From assembly GCA_963605745.1 (NCBI GenBank), contig CAVCWT010000016.1, positions 1 through 61,093 on the forward strand: a DNA stretch of 61,093 nt, written 5' to 3'. The number at the start of each line of letters is the position of its first letter. Within the stretch, counting starts at the first letter, position 1. Of this stretch, positions 26,380 to 34,944 are shown piece after piece. Below the pieces are notes generated by a model, which saw only the letters and a program-made list of their open reading frames with translations, was not told the DNA's origin and did no database searches. Made by a program: the position numbers and the translations under genes. The DNA is from CAG-791 sp963605745 (GTDB lineage Bacteria; Bacillota; Clostridia; Lachnospirales; Lachnospiraceae).

Positions 26380-27157
26380 CAAAGGTCTGCGGGGAGAACA
26401 CAGAAAGCCGAGTTATGGAAATGACAGGACCAGGGCGGACTGGGTGGTTGACCTTGTTTTTCCAAGGCGCTGCCCGGTCTGTGATCGGCCGGTGCGGCCG
26501 TTTGGCGCAATGATCTGCGAGGAATGCGAGGAGAAACTCGCACCCAGAAAGCTGACGAGCCGGATGACCCTGTGCTGCCGGTGCGGAAAGCCGGTCGCAG
26601 ACAAGCGGCGGGAACTGTGCCCGGATTGTGAGAAAATCCGACATTCGTATGAACGGGGCTGCGCAGTATATCGGTATCGCGATGTGTCCGGAGCCCTGTA
26701 CCGGCTGAAATACCAGGGGCGCAGAGAGTATGCGGACTGGATGGGGGATCGGATGGCGGCACGTCTTTTGCAGGAGTTCGATCCGGAAGAGATTGATGCG
26801 CTGGTTCCGATTCCGGTGTCCGTGCAAAGGGAACGGAAAAGAGGGTATAACCAGGCGGCGGTATTGGCCGAGCGGATTTCGCAAAGGACCGGAATTCCGG
26901 TAAGGGAAGGATATCTGTCCCGGCGCACGGATACGGCGGTTCTGCGTAGTATGAGCGCGGAGCAGCGCCGCAGGAATCTGAAAAATGCTTTTATTGCACC
27001 TGTGGATGATGTAAAATCTAGGATAATTATGCTGATTGACGACATTTATACGACCGGTGCAACGATCGATGCCTGCGCGCAGCAGCTGCAGGAGAAGGGG
27101 GCATCGAAGGTCTATTATGTGACACTGGCGATCGGAGAGAATCCGACACCGGAGTGA
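26372..27157 (+). CDS. comF: ComF family phosphoribosyltransferase-like protein
   Basis: 261 residues. An N-terminal double zinc finger (CPVCDRPV, CEECEEKL, CCRCGKP, CPDCEKI) and a C-terminal phosphoribosyltransferase domain with PRPP motif IIMLIDDIYTTGAT near 220 identify ComF, linked to DNA uptake and fork restart in other species. The likely start TTG 26372 overlaps the recD2 end by 8 bases, suggesting coupling; the first 28 residues are poorly conserved in type, so a start nearer VVDLVFPRRC is possible. No other competence gene is in the window. Confidence 0.88.
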   Translation: MNNKGLRGEHRKPSYGNDRTRADWVVDLVFPRRCPVCDRPVRPFGAMICEECEEKLAPRKLTSRMTLCCRCGKPVADKRRELCPDCEKIRHSYERGCAVYRYRDVSGALYRLKYQGRREYADWMGDRMAARLLQEFDPEEIDALVPIPVSVQRERKRGYNQAAVLAERISQRTGIPVREGYLSRRTDTAVLRSMSAEQRRRNLKNAFIAPVDDVKSRIIMLIDDIYTTGATIDACAQQLQEKGASKVYYVTLAIGENPTPE

Positions 27158-27165
27158 GGATAGCG

Positions 27166-27564
27166 ATGATCAATCAAGAACGGGTTTGCAGGATGACCAA
27201 AATGGCAGCCTATGAAGAAAGGGAAGGCAAAAAAGACCGTAAAATTACGTCGTATTTTTGCGGTGATTATCTGACGAAACAGATGCTTATTACCTTTCTG
27301 TGCGGAACCATTGCTTTTGTTATTCTGTTCGGGGCTTATGCCATTTATCATTTCGAGACCATGATTCAGCAGCTGTACAGTATGAATATAACGGCATTTG
27401 CGGGACAGCTCATTGTGGCGTATGCGATTTTTCTGGGTGTTTTGCTGGCTGTGACGGCGGCGGTTTACGGGAGCCGTTACCGCAAGGCACAGATGAGACA
27501 GGAAAATTATCGCAGGAATCTGCTGCAGCTGGCCGGAAGGTATCGGGAAAGAAGAGGACGCTGA
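27166..27564 (+). CDS. Hypothetical two-helix membrane protein
   Basis: About 132 residues that I do not recognise. A charged N terminus leads to two membrane segments (LITFLCGTIAFVILFGAYAIY and LIVAYAIFLGVLLAVTAAVYG), then a basic tail (YRKAQMRQENYRRNLLQLAGRYRERRGR). ATG 27166 follows GAGGA by five bases. It ends seven bases before the next membrane gene. Confidence 0.7.
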   Translation: MINQERVCRMTKMAAYEEREGKKDRKITSYFCGDYLTKQMLITFLCGTIAFVILFGAYAIYHFETMIQQLYSMNITAFAGQLIVAYAIFLGVLLAVTAAVYGSRYRKAQMRQENYRRNLLQLAGRYRERRGR

Positions 27565-27570
27565 CACAGT

Positions 27571-28674
27571 ATGACTACACTGTTGGAAATCAGAGAAAAG
27601 ATTCTCGCTGTGTATTCGCAGTTTGAGAATTATATCAATATGGTGTGCAGATTTGTGATCACGCTGCTGGCTGTGATTACCATTAACAGCCAGATTGGAT
27701 ATCAGAAAACGCTGGCAGGGGTTTTGCCGACGGTAATCATTGCACTCCTTGCTACGGTGATTCCGTTGAATCTGGTGGTTGTCATCCTGGGGGTGGTGAT
27801 CTTGATTCACCTCTATTCCCTGTCATTGGAGGCGGCAGCCATTGGTGCAGTGCTGTTCCTGGTTCTGCTGCTGGTTTATATGAGATTCACCCCGGGAGAC
27901 ACGGCACTGCTGATCATGTATCCGTTCTTTCGGATGCTGGGGATCCAGGCGGCACTTCCGGTTGTGGGCGGACTCCTGTATACGCCGGCCAGCGGAGTGA
28001 CGGTGGCAGTGGGTGTGATTGCCGATAGTTTTATCCGGTTCGTTCATCAGAATGAGGCGTCCATTACAGCAGCTTCGGGATCTGATTCTACAGACAGTAT
28101 TGTGACTCGGTTTCAGTTCCTGCTGGATGGCATTATGCAGGACAAGGCCATGATGGTCAGTGTGGCTGCCGTGGTGATTGCAGCGGTTGCTGTCTATGTG
28201 ATTCGGCGCCTGGTGATTCCGTATGCATGGATCATTGCTGCCGGTGTCGGGAGCCTCTTACAGCTGCTGGTGCTGATCCTGGGGGCGCTGGTGGGAAATG
28301 CGCAGATCAGCGTGGGACTGGCTTTGGCAGGAGCCGTTGTTGGTTTTGCTGCAGGAGCAGTGATCTCCTTTATGCTCTTTAACCTGGACTATTCCCGTAC
28401 AGAGAACACTCAGTTCGAAGATGATGAGTACTATTACTACGTGAAAGCCGTACCGAAAAACTCGCTTGCCAGCCCGCGCAGAACGGTTCGCACGGTGAAT
28501 GCGAGAAAGGGCTCACGCAGTTATGCGGGGAATGAACCGGGACGCAGGTCCGGATATCAGGAGCGTCCGCAGCTCTGGGAGGATTCGATCCGGGAAAATG
28601 AGATGGAATACGGAAGCGGCTATGAGCCGCTGCCGCAGGACGGTTATGAAGATGAATTTCAGGATGACTTTTAA
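27571..28674 (+). CDS. Polytopic membrane protein of unknown function, upstream of cdaA
   Basis: 367 residues with about nine membrane segments through residue 270, a short soluble excursion near 155-180, and a cytoplasmic C-terminal tail. The tail begins EDDEYYYYVKAVPKNSLASP and becomes acidic and Tyr/Arg-rich (GYEPLPQDGYEDEFQDDF). I recall similar DDEYYYYVKAVPK proteins in Lachnospiraceae, sometimes named ABC permease, but no transporter motif is visible. It adjoins the small membrane gene before it and is 110 bases from cdaA. Confidence 0.72.
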   Translation: MTTLLEIREKILAVYSQFENYINMVCRFVITLLAVITINSQIGYQKTLAGVLPTVIIALLATVIPLNLVVVILGVVILIHLYSLSLEAAAIGAVLFLVLLLVYMRFTPGDTALLIMYPFFRMLGIQAALPVVGGLLYTPASGVTVAVGVIADSFIRFVHQNEASITAASGSDSTDSIVTRFQFLLDGIMQDKAMMVSVAAVVIAAVAVYVIRRLVIPYAWIIAAGVGSLLQLLVLILGALVGNAQISVGLALAGAVVGFAAGAVISFMLFNLDYSRTENTQFEDDEYYYYVKAVPKNSLASPRRTVRTVNARKGSRSYAGNEPGRRSGYQERPQLWEDSIRENEMEYGSGYEPLPQDGYEDEFQDDF

Positions 28675-28784
28675 GGAATGGATGCTTTAAGCGATTCTTT
28701 AAGATGACGGCTGAGAGAATTCCGAAATGGAACGATCGTTTCGCAGCAGACGTTTCATAGCAGACGGGACAAGTGTAGCCAAGG

Positions 28785-29651
28785 ATGCAGCTGATTGAGA
28801 AGATTTTAGACAAGTACATAGATGTATTACACATCCCAAGTCTGACGTGGTCGGATCTGGTGGAAATTGCGATCATTGCATTTCTGATTTACAGTTTTCT
28901 GCAGTGGATTCGGAATACCAGAGCCTATACTTTGCTGAAGGGGCTGCTCTTTATCATTGTATTTGTCTTTCTGGCCTGGATGTTCAACATGTCAACCATT
29001 CTGTGGATTGTTCAGAATGTTGCTGGATTGGCGGTTACGGCAAGTGTGGTTATCCTGCAGCCGGAGCTGCGGTCTGCAGTAGATGAGCTGGGACAAAAAA
29101 AACTACTCTCCAGCCTGTTTCGTGACGGTGCGCAGAAGGGAAACGGACTGTTCTCGGACAAAACCATTTCAGAAATTGTGCAGGCATGTGTAGCGATGGC
29201 CCGTGTGAAAACCGGGGCGCTGATTGTGATCCGTCAGACAACGCCGCTTCAGGAGTGGGAGAAAACCGGTATTGAAGTGGACGGTGTTGTAACAAGGCAG
29301 CTCCTCGTCAATATCTTTGAGAAGAATACGCCGCTACATGACGGCGCTGTGATCATTGCAGGCGACCGCGTTGTTGCGGCTACTTGTTATCTGCCGCTTT
29401 CGGACAACAAGCTGGACAAGGATCTGGGAACCAGACACCGTGCGGGCGTGGGAATCTCCGAAATAACAGATGCGCTTACCATTATTGTATCAGAGGAGAC
29501 GGGACGGATCAGCATTGCCTATCGCGGGGGACTGGATCTGGATGTCAATGCAGATGAGCTCAGAGCCAGACTGGTCAAGCTCCAGGACAAGGAGATGACA
29601 GAACGTCAGAATCTGTTGTCGGATCGAAAGGAAGATGAGCAGAATGAGTGA
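28785..29651 (+). CDS. cdaA: Diadenylate cyclase CdaA
   Basis: Membrane-bound enzyme that makes c-di-AMP from two ATP, 288 residues. Three N-terminal membrane segments (about 25-95), then the DAC domain with the catalytic DGA motif (D186-G187-A188) and the RHR motif (R217-H218-R219). The ribosome site is weak and abuts ATG 28785. It overlaps the YbbR gene by 8 bases and is followed by glmM, the usual cdaA-cdaR-glmM order. Confidence 0.97.
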   Translation: MQLIEKILDKYIDVLHIPSLTWSDLVEIAIIAFLIYSFLQWIRNTRAYTLLKGLLFIIVFVFLAWMFNMSTILWIVQNVAGLAVTASVVILQPELRSAVDELGQKKLLSSLFRDGAQKGNGLFSDKTISEIVQACVAMARVKTGALIVIRQTTPLQEWEKTGIEVDGVVTRQLLVNIFEKNTPLHDGAVIIAGDRVVAATCYLPLSDNKLDKDLGTRHRAGVGISEITDALTIIVSEETGRISIAYRGGLDLDVNADELRARLVKLQDKEMTERQNLLSDRKEDEQNE

Positions 29652-31023
29652 GAAGAGAAACAGACCTCACATTCTGGATAATTGGGTACAGAAGGTTGTT
29701 TCGCTGATACTGGCAGTCCTTTTGTGGATTGTTGTCAACAATATCAACGACCCGATATCGACCAAGCGCATTTCCAACGTGACGGTTAAGCTGCAGCACA
29801 CCTCGTTAATCACGGAGCAGGGAGAGGTGTATACCGTGCTGGACAACTCGGATACCGTTCCTGTGGTGACCGTGAGAGCCAGGCGATCTGTTCTGGAGGA
29901 TTTGACACGGGACGACATTGCGGCAACCGCCGATATCGAGAATCTGACGAATCTGGACACAGTCGAAATCAAATACAGCGCAACCAGATACAGCAGTGAA
30001 ATCGAGAGTATCGACGGCAGCATTGACAATGTTCGGCTGTCGATTGAACCGAAGCTGACCGATTCCTTTCCGCTGCTGACAGAAACGAGCGGCGAAGTGG
30101 CGGACGGCTATGAGCTGGATACGGTGACGCCGGAACAGAACCAGCTCCGCGTATCGGGGCCGAAATCGGTTGTTTCGTCGATTGCTGTCGCAAAGGCTGT
30201 GGTCGATGTGTCGGGGGCAACCGGCAATATCAATACCTATGCAGACATTAAGCTTCTGGATGCAGAGGGCAATACCGTGGATACGTCCAGTCTGAGTATG
30301 AACATCACTTCCGTAAAGGTGAGCGTAGCCATTATGCCGCTTAAAACGGTTCCGATTGAGGTTAAGGTCAGCGGAGAGCCGGCGGAAGGATACCTTAGAA
30401 ATGGTGTGGTGACGGCAGACCCGGAAACTGTGAGGCTGGCCGGCAAGACGTCTGTTTTGTCGGAGATCACTTCCATTACCATTCCGGCGGAGATGGTTAA
30501 TATTGAAGGCAGCACCTCGAGCTATCAGACAACGGTGAATATTAAAGAGTATCTGCCGGACGGAGTGAGCCTGGCAGATTCACAGTTGAGCGGAGATATC
30601 AACATCACCGTGGGAATTGAACAGGCACAGACCTCGGAATTTGCAGTGAGCCTGTCGGATGTTGTACTGGAAAATGTGCCGGAGGGATATACTGCAGAGC
30701 TGATGGTGGTGAATGACGGAGTTCATACCGTTTCGAGAGAATCAGCTCCGGATACCTTTGCGGTCAGCATAACCGGATTGACATCCGTTGTGGATGCGAT
30801 CAAGATTTCTGATTTGTCCCCGACAATTAATGTGGGCAAACTGATCAGCACTGCGACAGACCGCAGCGTCAGTGGAATCTATTCGGCACAGGTGGAACTG
30901 ACAACGCCGGATGGGACGAGGGTAAATGGCACGATTATGGCTTCTGTAGAGGTGACAGCATTGCGGTCCGCAGAGCAGGAGAGTGCATCGGATTCGTCAT
31001 TCTCACAGGATGAAGAGCCATGA
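29644..31023 (+). CDS. cdaR: YbbR-domain regulator of CdaA (CdaR)
   Basis: 459 residues. One N-terminal membrane segment (VQKVVSLILAVLLWIVVNN) anchors an extracytoplasmic chain of about four YbbR domains, each of about 85 residues (for example PLKTVPIEVKVSGEPAEGYL). YbbR/CdaR interacts with CdaA and modulates its activity. I chose ATG 29644, with AAAGGAAG about nine bases upstream, over ATG 29635, which is too close to that site. Confidence 0.94.
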   Translation: MSEKRNRPHILDNWVQKVVSLILAVLLWIVVNNINDPISTKRISNVTVKLQHTSLITEQGEVYTVLDNSDTVPVVTVRARRSVLEDLTRDDIAATADIENLTNLDTVEIKYSATRYSSEIESIDGSIDNVRLSIEPKLTDSFPLLTETSGEVADGYELDTVTPEQNQLRVSGPKSVVSSIAVAKAVVDVSGATGNINTYADIKLLDAEGNTVDTSSLSMNITSVKVSVAIMPLKTVPIEVKVSGEPAEGYLRNGVVTADPETVRLAGKTSVLSEITSITIPAEMVNIEGSTSSYQTTVNIKEYLPDGVSLADSQLSGDINITVGIEQAQTSEFAVSLSDVVLENVPEGYTAELMVVNDGVHTVSRESAPDTFAVSITGLTSVVDAIKISDLSPTINVGKLISTATDRSVSGIYSAQVELTTPDGTRVNGTIMASVEVTALRSAEQESASDSSFSQDEEP

Positions 31024-31050
31024 GGATCGCTATTTGAAACAGGTGTATTT

Positions 31051-31081
31051 CGATCGGCAGATGTAAAACAGCTGCCGATCG
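31051..31081. other. Hairpin between cdaR and glmM
   Basis: CGATCGGCAG (31051-31060) is a perfect complement of CTGCCGATCG (31072-31081), loop of 11. No T run follows; the next bases are the GATGCGGGTGCTAAAT motif. It could be a processing site or attenuator. Confidence 0.65.
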
Positions 31082-31082
31082 A

Positions 31083-31106
31083 GATGCGGGTGCTAAATAG
31101 TTACTA
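31083..31106. repeat. GATGCGG-GTGCTAAATAGTTAC motif before glmM
   Basis: Shares 16 identical bases with 22634-22649 and the consensus GTGCTAAAYAGNTAC with 4642-4656 and, inverted, 61079-61093. It lies about 50 bases upstream of glmM, directly after the hairpin at 31051-31081. Confidence 0.7.
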
Positions 31107-31156
31107 ATTCAGGTGTCTATTGAGAACGACAGCTGCGGCTGTACGAGGAGGAAATG

Positions 31157-32509
31157 ATGGGCAGAATGTTCGGAACCGACGGGGTTCGAGGCGTTGCGAA
31201 TAAGGAACTGACAGCAGAGCTGGCACTGCAGCTGGGACAGGCAGGAGCCTACGTCCTCTCCAAAGACAACGGAGGGAAAAAGCCGCTGATCATGGTGGGA
31301 TGTGATACCCGCAGATCCGGCGATATGCTGGCCAATGCATTGATGGCCGGCGCATGCTCCGTGGGAGCAGATGTTGTTTATCTGGGAGTTCTGCCGACAC
31401 CGGCGGTGGCATATCTTGCCAGAACACATCATGCCGATGCGGGAGTTGTGATTTCTGCATCTCACAATCCGATGGAATTCAACGGGATCAAGTTTTTTGA
31501 CGGGGAAGGCTTCAAGCTGCCGGATGCTGTCGAGGATGAGATTGAGGCACAGATCCAAGGCGGAATGGCAGACATCGAGTTTCCGACAGGCGAGGACGTC
31601 GGACACATTGAGTACCATATGGATGCCTGGCATGAATATGTAGACCATTCGGCGGAGACGGTTCCTATGGATCTGACGGGAATGAAGGTTGTGGTAGATA
31701 CTGCAGAAGGTGCCTCCTATCTGTCGAATGTGGAGGCTCTGCACAGACTGGGAGCAACGGTCGTTGCCATTCACAATGAACCGGACGGCGTGAACATCAA
31801 TCATATGTGTGGCTCGACGCACATGGAAGAGCTCCGGGAGAGGGTGCTGCAGGAGCATGCAGCCATTGGAATTGCCTTTGACGGAGATGCGGATCGCTTC
31901 CTGGCTGTCGATGAAAAGGGCGAGATCGTGGATGGTGATAAGATTATGGCCATCATCGGATGCAGCCTTAAAGGAAAAGGCCTGCTCAAGGGGGACACCA
32001 TTGTTGCTACCGTGATGAGCAATCTGGGCTTTTTCGTGATGGGGGATGAGAACGGCATTCACATCGAGAGAACCAAGGTCGGCGACCGTTATGTTCTCGA
32101 GAGAATGAAGGAGCTTGATTCCAACCTCGGAGGTGAACAATCCGGCCACATTATTTTTCTTGGGGAAAACACGACCGGAGACGGACTGTTGTCCTGCCTT
32201 CACCTCTTGCAGGTCATGAAGGAGACCGGGAAACCGCTCTCCGAGCTGGCGGCCATCATGAAAAAGTATCCGCAGGTTCTCATAAATGCCCATGTGGACA
32301 ATGCCAAAAAGGAACACTATCTGGACTATCCGGAAATCGTGGCAGATATCGAAGAACTGGAAAAAGAATTCAACGGAAAAGGAAGAGTTCTCATTCGTCC
32401 TTCCGGAACAGAGCCGCTGGTGCGTGTCATGATCGAAGGAGAGGATCAGGCCGTGCTGCAGGAAAAGGCGCAGGCATTGGCAGAGCTGATTGAAAGGGTA
32501 ATGGCATAG
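31157..32509 (+). CDS. glmM: Phosphoglucosamine mutase
   Basis: Converts glucosamine-6-phosphate to glucosamine-1-phosphate for UDP-GlcNAc synthesis; 450 residues. Start MGRMFGTDGVRGVAN, catalytic serine S102 in SASHNP, metal site DGDADR near 240, and sugar-phosphate site RPSGTEPLVRVM near 415. ATG 31157 lies five bases from AGGAGG; ATG 31154 is too close. It follows cdaA-cdaR; GlmM binds and inhibits CdaA in relatives. Confidence 0.97.
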   Translation: MGRMFGTDGVRGVANKELTAELALQLGQAGAYVLSKDNGGKKPLIMVGCDTRRSGDMLANALMAGACSVGADVVYLGVLPTPAVAYLARTHHADAGVVISASHNPMEFNGIKFFDGEGFKLPDAVEDEIEAQIQGGMADIEFPTGEDVGHIEYHMDAWHEYVDHSAETVPMDLTGMKVVVDTAEGASYLSNVEALHRLGATVVAIHNEPDGVNINHMCGSTHMEELRERVLQEHAAIGIAFDGDADRFLAVDEKGEIVDGDKIMAIIGCSLKGKGLLKGDTIVATVMSNLGFFVMGDENGIHIERTKVGDRYVLERMKELDSNLGGEQSGHIIFLGENTTGDGLLSCLHLLQVMKETGKPLSELAAIMKKYPQVLINAHVDNAKKEHYLDYPEIVADIEELEKEFNGKGRVLIRPSGTEPLVRVMIEGEDQAVLQEKAQALAELIERVMA

Positions 32510-32551
32510 GAGTGCGGACAGCAACCAGAATGTCAACGGTCCGCGCTGTGC

Positions 32552-32580
32552 TTGTCACATAGTGACGGATCTGGTATCAT
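32552..32580 (+). promoter_or_regulatory. Probable sigma-A promoter of the HPr gene
   Basis: TTGTCA (32552-32557), 17-base spacer, TATCAT (32575-32580), 60 bases before the HPr start. Confidence 0.6.
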
Positions 32581-32640
32581 ATTGTGTACGTTTTGATGCT
32601 GTTTGATGCATCGGCGGAATGAATGGCAAGGTAACAGGAA

Positions 32641-32904
32641 ATGGTTAGTCAGAAAGTTGTTATTAAAAATCCAACAGGACTGCATCTACGTCCGGCTGGC
32701 ATCCTATGTAAGGATGCGATGGAATTTAAATCACTGATCATATTTCAATTCAAGGATACAACCGCAAATGCAAAGAGTGTACTGTCGGTCCTCGGCGCAT
32801 GCGTGAAGTCAGGGGATGAAATCGAGCTTATCTGTGATGGTCCGGACGAGAAGGAGGCATTGGCTTCCCTGGTTGCTGCAATCGAGAGCGGACTTGGAGA
32901 ATGA
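32641..32904 (+). CDS. ptsH: Phosphocarrier protein HPr
   Basis: 87 residues. The phosphorylation site His15 lies in GLHLRPAG, and the regulatory Ser46 in NAKSVLSVL, so both PTS phosphate transfer and HPr kinase control are possible. The gene has its own promoter and terminator and no enzyme I gene nearby. Confidence 0.95.
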   Translation: MVSQKVVIKNPTGLHLRPAGILCKDAMEFKSLIIFQFKDTTANAKSVLSVLGACVKSGDEIELICDGPDEKEALASLVAAIESGLGE

Positions 32905-32923
32905 TTCGATAAGGAACAAAGAG

Positions 32924-32954
32924 AACCTGCCCGGTATGTATCGGGCAGGTTTTT
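32924..32954 (+). terminator. Rho-independent terminator after the HPr gene
   Basis: AACCTGCCCG (32924-32933) pairs with CGGGCAGGTT (32942-32951), loop of eight, T run to 32954. Confidence 0.9.
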
Positions 32955-33003
32955 GTGTGTGAGCAATGAGTGCAGGGCAATCGTGTTTTCCTGATTATAG
33001 GAT

Positions 33004-34758
33004 ATGGCAAAGATTACAGACACTCAGAAAACAGTCGGGCGAATGCGCCTGCAGAATGAGGTTAATATGAGAAATGTAGAACGTTATCAGCGGGTTCCGG
33101 TAATGCATTTTCCGGAGAGAGAATGGCCGAACAAGGAAATTCAGAAGGCTCCGATCTGGGTCAGCGTAGATCTGCGTGACGGAAATCAGGCTCTGGTGGA
33201 CCCCATGGTGGTTTCTGAGAAGCTGGAAATGTGGAACCTTCTGATGAAGCTGGGCTTCAAGGAGGTAGAGGTTGGATTTCCGGCAGCCAGCCAGATTGAG
33301 TTTGACTTTATCCGCAAGCTGATCGAGGAGCACCTCATCCCGGATGATGTCCGCATTCAGGTTCTGTCTCAGTGCCGAAAGGAACAGATCGAACGTACCT
33401 TTGAGTGCATTCAGGGGTGCAAGCAGGCCATTGTACACATCTATAACTCGACCTCTACGCTGCAGCGCGATGTTGTATTCGGCAAGAGCAAGGAAGAGAT
33501 CAAGGCCATTGCGATTCAGGGAACCGAGTGGGTAAAGGAGCTTGCAGCTGATTTTCCCGGGAAGATTATTCTGGAATATTCCCCGGAGAGCTTTACCGGA
33601 ACGGAAATGGATTATGCGGTGGAGGTCTGCACGGCGGTGCAGGATGTCTGGCAGCCCACCAAGGAGGATCCGATCATCTTTAATCTGCCTTCCACGGTTG
33701 AGATGACAACACCGAATGTGTATGCGGATCAGATTGAATACTGCAGCCGTAATTTCAAGGATCGTGAGTCCATCATCCTCAGCGTGCATCCGCATAATGA
33801 CAGAGGAGAAGGTGTTGCCGCAACAGAGCTGGCACTTCTGGCCGGCGCAGACCGTGTAGAGGGGACTTTACTCGGAAACGGAGAGAGAACCGGTAATGTT
33901 GATATCCTGAATGTCGCCTACAACATGTTCTCCCAGGGAATTGAGCCGGAGCTCAATCTTGAGGATGTCAATGAGATCATTTCCGTATGCGAAAAGGTGA
34001 CCAAGATGAAAGTGGATCCCCGTCACCCTTATGCCGGCAAGCTGGTGTTCACGGCCTTCTCCGGTTCACACCAGGATGCCATCAACAAGGGTGTTACGGC
34101 GATGAGAGAGCGTGACTCTAAGATCTGGGCGGTGCCGTATCTGACGATTGATCCGGCTGATATCGGACGCAAGTACGAGCCCATTGTCCGCATTAATTCA
34201 CAGTCCGGAAAAGGCGGCGTTGCCTTTGTCATGGACACCTATTATGGATTCAAGCTGCCTAAAGCTATGCAGCGCGAATTCGCAGACGTTGTACAGTCCA
34301 TCAGCGAAAAGGAAGGCGAGGTTGCGCCGGAAGAAATCATGCAGATGTTCCGTTCGGAATATCTGGACCGCAAGGAGCCGCTGCACTTTAGAAAGCTCCA
34401 GGTTGTTGAGCTGGGGAACGGGACCGGCTTTGATACACAGGTTACAGTGACCTTTACCGACTGTGGCATTGAAAAGAGCTTCACCGCCGTCGGAAACGGA
34501 CCGTTGGATGCGGTTCGCCGCGGTATGCATGAAAATTACGACTATGACGTTCGCATTCTCGACTATGAAGAGCATGCATTAAAGGCAGGCTCCGATTCGC
34601 AGGCTGCGGCCTACATCCATCTGCTGGATTCCCACAGCGGAAAGACCACATATGGTGTCGGCGTCAGCTCCAACATCACCCGCGCTTCGGTTCGTGCCAT
34701 CTTCTCCGCCATGAACCGCCTGGGCCTCGGCACGAAAGAAAGCTTTGCAAACTTTTAA
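33004..34758 (+). CDS. leuA: 2-isopropylmalate synthase, LeuA2 type
   Basis: First committed step of leucine synthesis, condensing acetyl-CoA with 2-oxoisovalerate. 584 residues, with the longer LeuA2 arrangement: catalytic barrel VSVDLRDGNQALVDPM near 57, metal and substrate sites HPHNDRGEGVAATELALLAGADRVEGT near 260-290, and a C-terminal regulatory domain (TAVGNGPLDAVRRG) for leucine feedback. Start ATG 33004 is only 50 bases after the HPr terminator. I see no leucine leader peptide or T-box. A later start at ATG 33067 is possible. Confidence 0.93.
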   Translation: MAKITDTQKTVGRMRLQNEVNMRNVERYQRVPVMHFPEREWPNKEIQKAPIWVSVDLRDGNQALVDPMVVSEKLEMWNLLMKLGFKEVEVGFPAASQIEFDFIRKLIEEHLIPDDVRIQVLSQCRKEQIERTFECIQGCKQAIVHIYNSTSTLQRDVVFGKSKEEIKAIAIQGTEWVKELAADFPGKIILEYSPESFTGTEMDYAVEVCTAVQDVWQPTKEDPIIFNLPSTVEMTTPNVYADQIEYCSRNFKDRESIILSVHPHNDRGEGVAATELALLAGADRVEGTLLGNGERTGNVDILNVAYNMFSQGIEPELNLEDVNEIISVCEKVTKMKVDPRHPYAGKLVFTAFSGSHQDAINKGVTAMRERDSKIWAVPYLTIDPADIGRKYEPIVRINSQSGKGGVAFVMDTYYGFKLPKAMQREFADVVQSISEKEGEVAPEEIMQMFRSEYLDRKEPLHFRKLQVVELGNGTGFDTQVTVTFTDCGIEKSFTAVGNGPLDAVRRGMHENYDYDVRILDYEEHALKAGSDSQAAAYIHLLDSHSGKTTYGVGVSSNITRASVRAIFSAMNRLGLGTKESFANF

Positions 34759-34768
34759 AAGACCAGCA

Positions 34769-34932
34769 CCAGGAGGAAACCATGCGTCCGGCGGCCATGC
34801 TCGCATGGCAAGCCGGATCGCATGGTTTCCTCCTGGCGGCCAAGGTGCGAAGCACCTCAGGCCGCCCAAATCGAGATGAGCGAAGCGAAATCGAGATTTG
34901 AGGTGCAAAGAAGCCAAGGTGCGAAGCACCTC
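34769..34932. repeat. Multi-hairpin repeat element between leuA and the thioesterase gene
   Basis: First hairpin: CCAGGAGGAAACCATGCG (34769-34786) with its exact complement at 34819-34836, and inside it CCGGC/GCCGG and GCCATGC/GCATGGC. Second: GGCGGCC (34835-34841) with GGCCGCC (34860-34866), enclosing GGTGC-GAA-GCACC. GCCAAGGTGCGAAGCACCTC occurs twice (34839-34858, 34913-34932). AAATCGAGAT also occurs twice (34868 and 34889). No T run or transposase is present. Confidence 0.85.
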
Positions 34933-34944
34933 GAGGATAAAACA

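Noticed and set aside
31109..32536. 475-codon minus-strand frame over glmM
   Set aside because: GlmM on the plus strand has full family motifs; the reverse frame is a codon-bias shadow.
34782..34901. 39-codon frame starting in the hairpin arm
   Set aside because: It has a good ribosome site but lies in a repeat and encodes a sequence like the repeat itself; not called as a gene.
34769..34932. Insertion sequence remnant
   Set aside because: No transposase fragment or target-site duplication seen; kept as a repeat of unknown nature.
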